Source of the DNA: Alisma plantago-aquatica | Lineage: Eukaryota; Streptophyta; Magnoliopsida; Alismatales; Alismataceae | DNA length: 64,000 nt | Direction: 5' to 3' | NCBI GenBank assembly: GCA_963693085.1 | Contig: OY856411.1 | Location: forward strand, 116,895,267-116,959,266 | Part shown: piece after piece, positions 56,365 through 64,000 of the stretch | Layout: each line of letters begins with the position of its first letter | Numbering within the stretch: position 1 is the first letter of the stretch | Translations under genes and position numbers: made by a program | The notes under the pieces: generated by a model | Told to the model about the DNA's origin: nothing | The model's input: the letters and a program-made list of their open reading frames with translations, nothing else | Database searches by the model: none

Positions 56365-56780
56365 ATGTCTCATCTGGATGGGGAGCCACCACTTGAAGAA
56401 AGTCACATGCCCCCACTCATTGATTGTAAAGTTGACATTCCCATTTTACTTCCTCTTGAATCCTTGGTAACAACTTGCATAGAGGAACTTGAGGAACATG
56501 CCACATCAATAAGGAATCCCAATAATCTTATTAACCACAATGTTTATTGAATTTTTTTGAAGAGAATAAAAATACTTGTCACGCTGACTTTTATCTTGTT
56601 TTCCCTTTCATATCAGCACCAATTATCCTATATGCAGATCACTATGATAAAGAGAAATTGAAACTAGATCCTCCATCTAATTTTGCACATTTGGCACTAC
56701 ATTTTTTACTTGTTGGGCACTCACAAATCTTCCCCAATCCACATCCATCTCCAACACTTCCTTCACCATTAAAGGAATAT
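56365..56780 (+). pseudogene. Second ORF of internal region 1
   Basis: Reads MSHLDGEPPLEESHMPPLID, SLVTTCIEELEEHATS, NLINHNVY-stop, then HADFYLVFPFISAPIILYAD. The sister region encodes the same (61000-61440: EPPLEQSHIPPLIDC, KTSCIEELDPHATT, YADQYDGEKLEIDLPPNFTH). No known domain. Its repetition in both units suggests it was once coding. Confidence 0.45.
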
Positions 56781-57342
56781 TAATGGATCCTATTGGAGGG
56801 ACTTCGAGGCAAAAGGAAATATGAATGCCCCATTCAGGTTTCACAACTACCCCGTCATTGGGTACACTATGAAGCTCCAACAATCAAGGTCCCACCCCTT
56901 ATACATATTTCATTCAGTTAGATATTCTTTCATCTACCAGGTTCCCCTAATGATCCTCACCCTTTTTCCTCCCTTCCTTCTGGATTTAAGTTTTGCTCGG
57001 GATGAACAAAATATAAAGTCTGGGGTGGAGGTGTCTGATACGTACTCCGTTTTATATAGCTTAGTTTTGAAAAAAAAATATTTAAATTTTCACAAAACAT
57101 TCTTTTGGCCTTTATCTAGTCGGACAAATGAATTAAACATTTCGCATCAATATTATCCCTTCCTTGAATTCATTAAATATTCCTTGCAATTTTTTTACAA
57201 ATTGCCATGATTAGAAAACACCATGTTACTTAGGACCCCAAAACTAGCATCACTCCTTGGAAATGTTGGCAAGTCATATGGAATCGATAAGAACCAAACA
57301 TGATTTTTGAGTTTTCTCTATTTTTAACTATGGATTAACTTG

Positions 57343-57758
57343 TCATAAATCTTGTATAATGTGTTGATATAAAGAATCTATCTGATGCAATGACAGTCTC
57401 TCAAAAAAATGAAATTTTATAAGCATAGGAACAACCTCCCCCTCCTCTGAAAGAAAAAAGAAAAAAGCCACCGTAGGACAAACTCCAAGTTCGGAGTGGT
57501 ATGCTCCCCACCTCAATTCTTCCATACCCCTCATATCTAATAGGGGCATACCACTAAAAGATGCCAAATATCACACTAAAAAAATGTGGTCAATGTAACT
57601 ATAGTCCATAAATAAATAAACCCCGAGTCAAATAGAAGAGGGATCATCTTCTTCCACACCTCCTTCATCCTGTTCCTGTATAAAAACTCATGAAAAGAAA
57701 GGAAAGTGGGAGTGTCAAAACAAAAGTGAGACAAAATTTGTTTCCTACAAAATCTCAA
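57343..57758 (-). pseudogene. Conserved antisense ORF near the 3' end of internal region 1
   Basis: The minus strand reads RFCRKQILSHFCFDTPTFLS, NRMKEVWKKMIPLLFDSGFI and YLWTIVTLTTFF, then after a stop RGMEELRWGAYHSELGVCP. The sister copy at 62087-62400 reads the same frame (NKTKEVRKKMMHPLFESRFI, YLWTPITLSTFF). It lies between the sense ORFs and the 3' LTR, where Tat-lineage elements are known to carry an antisense ORF. Product unknown. Confidence 0.4.
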
Positions 57759-58159
57759 CTTAGAAACAAGATATGAGATATGTTTTAATAGGGAATATAT
57801 AATTTTTTGTTATGTGATTCTAGGAGATTGGGTTGCTTATCCAAATAAGGAAGTAAGGAACAAAGTGAGGCTACGAGGGTGAGGATAGACATGTTTCTAG
57901 TACAAATTGAAATTATTTGTGAATTTATTTGCTTGAGGAAAATCAAAGATTCAAGTCTGTGGTATTTTGATGAATGTATATTCATCTCTTTTGTTATACA
58001 ATTTTCATTGTCTTTTTGTTAGAATTTGTCCCCCTTTTTACTAGTTTATAGAAATAATTGTAAATTGTGCCTTTTTGATTTTATAATGAAAATTCTTATT
58101 TAATTTTTTCATATTTTGCAAATTTCACCTTCATAACAAGATCATGACCACCTGAGCAC

Positions 58160-58680
58160 TTGAACTGATCAGTTCTTGGATTTAACCAATCAGTTCATCT
58201 AAGCTCGACACCTTAGAGCCAAACGGTTGTTTTGGACCTCAGCTCCACCTTTTCACCTTGAGTATTCAGTAGCTAGGATAAGTGTTTCTTGCCATCCAAC
58301 TTATCATCTTGGCTCGCCACACGAGTGTCTCACGACTATCCTATATTGCTTCATGACCAAGTTAGATTCAAGCCATGAACCACTCGTCTCACATCCCAAC
58401 TGGGAGTTTCACTCTTTCAAATGGCCATTTCAGATTTCTCAAAGACTTGGTCAAAGTTCTTGCCATTTCATATTAGACTTTCATCCTTAGTTTGTGTGCA
58501 CTCACATCCCAACTGACTGTCTTGTACTCCAGATGGCCAGTTCAAAGATTGCCTTGAAGCGAAGATTCGATTCAAATGGCACCGCCACCCTAGTTTATGG
58601 TTTTGACTTGCTGTCCAAATGCCTACACCACTTAAAATTTCAACTGATCAATTAGTACTATCAATCGGCCGTCTGGGGGC
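58160..58680. repeat. Scattered AACTGATCAGTT-like palindromic motifs in LTR 2
   Basis: GAACTGATCAGTTC (58162-58175) is a perfect 14-base palindrome. Related words are AACCAATCAGTTCATC, CAACTGACTGTC and CAACTGATCAATTAG (about 58637). LTR 1 has matching, more decayed words (AACTGATTGGTT and GTCAATCAGTC near 52067-52095). They end about 80 bases upstream of the TATA box. Confidence 0.45.
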
Positions 58681-58756
58681 ATGAATTCAGAACATTTTAG
58701 CAGCCACCGTATCTCTTTTTCTCTCCCCCTATAAGGGTTTTCTCCCCCTCCTTCCC

Positions 58757-58765
58757 TATAAAAGG
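58757..58765 (+). promoter_or_regulatory. TATA box of LTR 2
   Basis: TATAAAAGG, about 790 bases into the LTR, in the right orientation for the element. Confidence 0.6.
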
Positions 58766-59645
58766 AGGATAGGCTCCACAAGAAAAGGGGCAACAAGTCT
58801 TAGTTTGAAAATCCAATTTTTAGTCTGTAGTTCACATCTAGTATCATTACAGATCTCATTTTACTTTACATTTTGGGTAGTTTCATTATGTCCGAGTAGA
58901 TTCTTCTAGGGCATGGGGAGTATCCCCTTAGCCCAATTCTATTTGATATAATCGGTTCTCTAGCTCCATTAAAAAATATTTTCTCTCTGTATATATGTTG
59001 TTATTGGATGATCTAATATATTCTTATGGAGTGATATGAGTGGATCTCTGTAAGAACGAAACAATAGTCCCTTGATTGTGATTATCATCTTTTCATCTCT
59101 TGAATCTTATTCATGTTAAAATCCTTAGTGATGTGACCACTTGAGCCTTGGGTTTAAAAGTTAGTTTGGATTCACATCTTTCTTTATATGACCGTGGATA
59201 GTGGCATATTGGACAGTTTGACAATGATCCATAAATGTTAGGACCAACGGGTTTACGAGAAGTATGACCCTTGTGAGTTTTTACGTAAGTACATGCAACC
59301 ATAAGATCTTGATTTGATCCTTGGAGTTTGGAAGTTGATTAGTTGTATAGGAATGTGGTTTTGATGGTTATCCTCCAGACCCCTAGATCTTTATTTCTTG
59401 TTTAATAATCTTTATTTTAGCACTTTTATTTCTGTTCGTAGTTATAACAAACCCTCTCAAATCAAAATTCACTTTCTCATTTAGCAATCATATTTTGATT
59501 TCAACCACTCCTTTTGTCGTCTCTTGGATCGATACATATCTATACTCAGTTGAATAGGTTCTTGCATCAAGTTTACAACCTAATTAGAAGGTTAAACTCA
59601 AGGACTTGTCCAGTGATTGTTGCATGTACATTGACACACATCAAT

Positions 59646-59665
59646 TTGGCACCGTGGTTAGGGAC
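59646..59665 (+). other. Primer binding site (tRNA-Asp type) after LTR 2
   Basis: TTGGCACCGTGGTTAGGGAC resembles TGGCGCCGTTGCCGGGGA, the complement of the tRNA-Asp 3' end, two bases after the LTR end. Confidence 0.7.
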
Positions 59666-60018
59666 GAAACGTATTATTTTTTGAATAAGATTTCTTGTAT
59701 ATCTTGTATAATCTTGTTCATATTTCCTAACTTGTATAAATTCTAGAATTGTTCTATAATTTTGTTCTATAATTTCTTGCTTAGATTTTTGTAATTTATA
59801 TTTCCTACTGAGTCCCATTCCAGTAGTGTACCTCCTCATTCTGCCAAGTTTTCATTCCGTCAACACTGCTTTCTAGTTTATTTTGTAATTTTTAGTCTTG
59901 ATCCATAATTTACTAAGCTCATCTTTGTAATTTCTGACTAACCCCTTATCTTGTTTTTGTTCTTTCCATAATTTTTAGCTTCTTCTAGTTTTATTTCACT
60001 CAAAACAAACTTTCAAAA

Positions 60019-61440
60019 ATGGGATGTCTGATACATTATTATTCACGATACCAATCGACTAGTTGTTACAACCATGAATCACAACATTGGCCTAATGTGT
60101 CCCCAAATTATGGTAATACTTTTTATGATACCAAGCCTTCCTATCTTGGTGGGTATTAAGTTAATCCTACCCCACAAATTCCAGAGGCCATTATCAGGAA
60201 CCATGCTACCTTTATCCATATTCTAATGGGGGTATGACCACCAAAACTCTGGGAAATATAAACGTATTTGTGAAACCAAATATAATCCTAACAAGAAGAT
60301 AGACTTAGGACCCTAGATAAAATAGAAGAAAAAGGACAAGCCAAACTAGAAAAGCAACAAGCTTTGGTAGCTACTTTTCTAGAAGCCCAATCAAAGAATC
60401 CAGATTGTCTAAATGTACCCCCTATTTTGGTGACACCTTATAATGCCGAGTCTTCCCACCAAGATGGATGTAGTGTAAATTACAATCCACCATCTTCTGA
60501 AGACTATTATGAGAAGCAATGTTACCCACATCAATATGAGGGGTACTATGACCAATAATACTATGGGCGATATGAGGATAACCAACAAACTTTTGGGGGG
60601 CATGAATCCTATTTTGAAAACCAATATACACCTCAGTAGGATGAATGGATCAGAGCCCTAGAAAAAAATAGCAAAGGGGTGATAATAAATTTTAGAAAAT
60701 TGAGAAGCCTCGTTAGCTACCTTACTAGAGGACCAATTACAGATACCTTTGGAGGAGTTAGATCAGCCCAAGATAGTTTTTCCCGATGATGACAATGATG
60801 ATCCCATTTTTGTGTCATATATGAAGATCCAAAAAATGTCAATGGAATAAATCCAGATGTTATCATTGACCAATTCACTTGGGTTGAACTCTTTCTAGAT
60901 AATGAACTACCACCCTTCCATGATCAATTAGTAGATGTTTCTAGAGAGAGGCTTCTTTAAGAGCCTTACACTGCACCACAACCAATTTCCTTTTCACATA
61001 TGGCTCATCAGAATGGGGAGCCACCACTTGAACAAAGTCACATTCCCCCGCTCATTGATTGTTAAGATGACATTCCCATTTCACTTCCTCCCAAATCCTT
61101 GAAAACATCTTGCATAGAGGAACTTGATCCACATGCCACAACAACAAGAAAACCCAATGATCTAATTAACCACAATGTTGATTGCATGTTTTTTGAAGAG
61201 AAAAATACTTATCACATCGACGTTTATCTTTTTTTTCCTTTCGTATCAGCAGTAATTTTCCTATATGCAGATCAATATGATGGAGAGAAATTAGAAATAG
61301 ATCTTCCACCCAATTTTACACATCCAACACTACATGTTTTACCTATCGAGTACCCACCAATATTCCCCAGTCCACATCCATTTCCAACACTTCCTTCACT
61401 AGTGAAGGAAGATCTATGGATCCTATTGGCGGGATTGTGA
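60019..61440 (+). pseudogene. Internal region 2 ORFs, sister to those at 53467 and 56365
   Basis: ATG at about 60019 (MGCLIHYY) opens the Tyr-rich protein, interrupted by stops. Good blocks are SSHQDGCSVNYNPPSSEDYY (60450) and EKQCYPHQYEGYYDQ. The second ORF is at about 60840-61440 (DVIIDQFTWVELFLDNELPP, YADQYDGEKLEIDLPPNFTH). Compared with unit 1, the nested LTR is absent, so coding blocks are closer together. The product is unknown and looks non-functional. Confidence 0.5.
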
Positions 61441-62086
61441 AGCAAAAGGAAATATGAACACCCAATTGAGCTTCCATAGCTACCCCATCATTGAGTACAC
61501 TATGAATCTTCAGCAATCAAGGTCCCATCCCTCATACATATTCCATTCAGATGGAAATTCTTTTAGCTACTAGATCTAGTGGTGATCCTCTCCCTTTTTC
61601 TTCCCACTATCCTAGATTTAAGTTTTTCTCAGGACGAGAAAAATTTGAAGTCTGGGGTGGAGGTGGGTGGTACATACTCCTTGTTATATAGCTTAATTTT
61701 TGAAACAAAATCATTTAAATTTTCAAAAAATTTCCTTTTGGTCTTTATCTAGTCGGACAGATGAATTAAACATTTCATATCCATATATCTCTTCCTTGAA
61801 TTTAGTAAATATTCCTTGCAAAATTTATACAAATTGCCATGATTAGAAAACAACATGTCATTAGGATCTCAAAACTAGCATCACTCCTTGGAAATGTTGG
61901 CAAGTCGTATGGAACCAATAAGAACCAAACATGAATATTCTATATTTTTAACTATGAATAAACTTATCATAAATCTTGTATGATGTACACAAGAAGAATC
62001 TATTAAATGCAATGACAATCTCTCAACAAAAGTGAAAGTTTATAATCACATGAACAACCTCCCCCTCTTCTCTCAAAGAAAAAAAG

Positions 62087-62400
62087 CTAAAAAGCCACCT
62101 CAGGACAAACTCCAAGTCCAGGGTGCATGCTCCACTCCTCTATTCTTCCATACCCCTTGTATCTAATAGGGGAGTACCACCAAAATATGCCAAAGAGCAC
62201 ACCAAAAAATGTGGACAATGTAATTGGAGTCCACAAATAAATAAATCTTGACTCGAATAGAGGATGCATCATCTTCTTACGCACCTCCTTCGTCTTGTTC
62301 CTGTGCAAAAATTCATAAAAATAAAGGAAAATGGGAGTGTCAAAGCAGAGGTGATATGAAGTTTGTTTCCTACAAAATCCAGATTTAGAAATAAGATATG
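62087..62400 (-). pseudogene. Conserved antisense ORF of internal region 2
   Basis: Sister of the antisense frame at 57343-57758; here it is open for 73 residues from 62308 (KTKEVRKKMMHPLFESRFIY, GVLFGIFWWYSPIRYKGYGR). Upstream sequence to 62400 keeps the frame (CFDTPIFLYFYEFLHRN). Confidence 0.4.
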
Positions 62401-62581
62401 AAATATGTTTTAATTGGGAATATAGAATTTAGTGTTATTTGGTTCTATGAGACTAGGTTGCTTGGCCAAATAAGGAAGTAAGGAACACAATGATGCTATG
62501 AGGGTGAGGATAGACATGTTGCTAGTACAAATTGGATTTTTTTTTCTTGAGGATAAGCAAAGATTCAAGTCTGGGGTATTT

Positions 62582-62769
62582 TAATTAATGTATATCTATC
62601 TCTTTTCTTATACAATTTTCATAGTCTTTTTCTCAAAATTTGTCCCCCTTTTGCTAATTTTTGGAAATAATTGCAAATTATGCCTTTTCGATTCAATAAA
62701 GCAAATTCTTATTCCTTTCCTTCATATTTTGTAGATTTTATCTTCATGAAAAGATCTTGACCACCTGAG
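62582..62769 (+). repeat. LTR 3, truncated after 188 bases
   Basis: Begins TAATTAATGTATATC and matches LTR 1 and LTR 2 up to GACCACCTGAG, where different sequence starting TGTTGGTTATATATG takes over. Confidence 0.75.
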
Positions 62770-64000
62770 TGTTGGTTATATATGCCCATAGAGCCAATCA
62801 TATGATAATTGTAATGGCATATCATGTAAAACTAGTTTTATAATGAATAAAAGGCAAGCTTCCAATGTATTCTGTTTAAATTCAGTTATGAGATAATGAT
62901 GTAGCATTATAAATGTCTAGAGAATAATATCACTCAACAATGTATGTTTTCAAGTATTAGCCTTGTTGAAGTGAGATCATATGGATGTTGAGAGTACATA
63001 TACATATTCTCATTATGTCCCTAATCAGTTGTTATTGTGGAAGGTTGATATACAACAATAACATAAAAGATCTGAGTGTGAGTTGGTTGATGACTAAATC
63101 TCATTAGTCATGATATGGCAATATCAAACCAAGCACACAGATACATGCTAGATAACAGTGTATCAGACAAGACCCAACATGAGACTGACACATGGAAGCC
63201 ATCATCATGGAAGTCATAGTCATCTCTCATAGTGATGGTAGTGATTGTGATTCTTAGACCTGAAATCACTACACTCAACACGTGTTGTTTGGTACACTTA
63301 ATCATCATCAAACACAGTCCTAAAATATGGGTTGTTATAACGGTGATGATTGGGTGTCTTTGACACATTGGGATTGACTGTAAGTGATATATTTGAAATT
63401 TGTCCCTCCTACTAGAGTATAATGTCCTAGGCCTCTTGATAAGTGAGACTAAAAAAATCATGTTCATGCACATGTGAGTCAATACGTGATATTGAGCTTA
63501 CAAATATCTCAGACATTTTGCTCTTGGTTCAAGAAAAAGGATTGAATAATAATGAGGGTGTATGCTCCATGCCTCTAGATCAGTCTGGACATCAATGACA
63601 AAGGAAATATACAAATACTATAAAACCATACACAGATTGTAGGTTGAATTTGTTCCCCAACTTTTCATTTACTTGGGTAGCATTGATGTGCAACTAGGCA
63701 CCACAAATTTCTTGTGATGTCATAAGTTGTTATGGACATTCACTACCAATGTAATATGGGACCTATAGGGTCACACACATAGGTCTTGACCTAGAAGAGG
63801 AATTCAGACCTCAAATGATAGTTGAATTAAGTACTAAAGTGTTTAGGTATTTGATTCAGGAAACTAATAGGCTGACAACACCTCCAAATGTGCATCTGAA
63901 GTGTTTAGACGATCGTCTGGAAGTGCAAAATGGCCGTCTCAAGGGTTGAGACGGGCGTCTGGGTGATAGGTCTCTTGTGAGTAGAATTTTGGTAAGGAAC
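62770..64000 (+). mobile_element. Putative start of another LTR element, runs off window
   Basis: LTR 3 breaks off exactly before TGTTGG, the usual first bases of many plant copia and gypsy LTRs. The preceding CTGAG would be the target duplication. No coding domain is visible in the 1.2 kb before the window ends. A palindromic cluster lies at 63908-63954. Confidence 0.35.
63908..63954. repeat. Palindromic cluster with GACGATCGTC and a 9-bp inverted repeat
   Basis: GACGATCGTC (63908-63917) is a perfect palindrome. CCGTCTCAA and TTGAGACGG (63934-63954) are exact complementary arms around GGG. GGCGTCTGG and TCGTCTGG are further related words. The cluster is cut by the window end. Confidence 0.65.

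Larger units (their letters stand above)
57968..59643 (+). repeat. LTR 2 of the tandem non-autonomous element
   Basis: Starts TGATGAATGTATATTCATC and ends GACACACATCA. 1676 bp. It serves as 3' LTR of the first unit and 5' LTR of the second. Confidence 0.85.
51388..62769 (+). mobile_element. Non-autonomous Athila/Tat-like element, LTR-int-LTR-int-LTR
   Basis: Three copies of one LTR (51388-53087, 57968-59643, and truncated 62582-62769) separate two internal regions (53088-57967 and 59644-62581). The internals share a gag-like ORF and a conserved 3' part but no pol. The first is longer by about 1.9 kb because of a nested LTR. A tRNA-Asp-type primer site follows the LTRs (clear at 59646: TTGGCACCGTGGTTAGGGAC; decayed at 53090). 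A purine-rich word with GTCTGGGGTATTTT precedes LTR 3. All parts point the same way, so it is a tandem and not a chance cluster. Confidence 0.8.

Overview
This window looks like intergenic DNA from a large, retrotransposon-rich flowering-plant nuclear genome. I found no host gene I can defend. Almost everything recognisable is a plant transposable element: L1-type LINEs with DUF4283/CCHC ORF1 proteins, a Tekay/Del-type Ty3-gypsy chromovirus, Athila/Tat-type Ty3-gypsy elements primed by tRNA-Asp, Ty1-copia remnants, a Cassandra TRIM with 5S rRNA-like LTRs, and tRNA-derived SINEs. Nearly all coding regions carry stops, frameshifts or lost catalytic residues. The species cannot be named from this sequence.

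Layout. 1-1430: LINE-1 (minus), whose 5' part is inverted (a twin-priming-like structure). 1431-4499: AT-rich sequence with one unrecognised GC-richer ORF. 4500-6401: two related ~250-bp LTRs in inverted orientation. 6466-8080 (minus): a short plant-transposon-protein-like N-terminus, a C-terminal scrap of an R2-like reverse-transcriptase family, and the 3' end of a copia pol. 8069-11365 (minus): LINE-2, with an intact 540-residue ORF1 but no RT domain. 14503-27273 (minus): a Tekay/Del gypsy with ~2.7-kb LTRs. Its 5' LTR was invaded by a 1.9-kb Athila/Tat-type LTR with a perfect GAGAA target duplication. 27360-28230 (plus): an orphan gypsy gag. 28240-33380 (minus): LINE-3, preceded by a separate LINE 3' end at 33383-33660.

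33660 to about 47440 (minus): an Athila-type gypsy cut by a three-LTR Cassandra array (34523-35884) and by LINE-5 (about 39285-45601, plus). 47455-49050 (minus): copia gag/protease split by a SINE. 50035-51240 (minus): a longer R2-like RT remnant. 51388-62769 (plus): a non-autonomous Athila/Tat-like element arranged LTR-internal-LTR-internal-LTR. Its first internal region contains a further LTR (ending at 56102), which itself holds a SINE with a perfect 15-bp target duplication. 62770-64000: probably the start of another LTR element.

The most unusual signal is shared by several LTRs of the Athila/Tat class (about 46.9-47.2 kb, 25.5-25.9 kb, 55.6-55.9 kb, and more weakly 58.2-58.7 kb), with a similar cluster at 63.9 kb. 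Each holds a loose array of short self-complementary motifs. In the first three, which lie in homologous LTRs, the array sits just upstream of a TATA-like sequence. The motif differs completely from one LTR to the next (GTCGGTACCACTGAC-like, GTCGCGGTCACGAC-like, AAGACACAGTGTGTCTT-like). That suggests a fast-turnover promoter-proximal module. The two tandem LTR-internal-LTR-internal-LTR structures and the R2-like RT scraps are also worth following.
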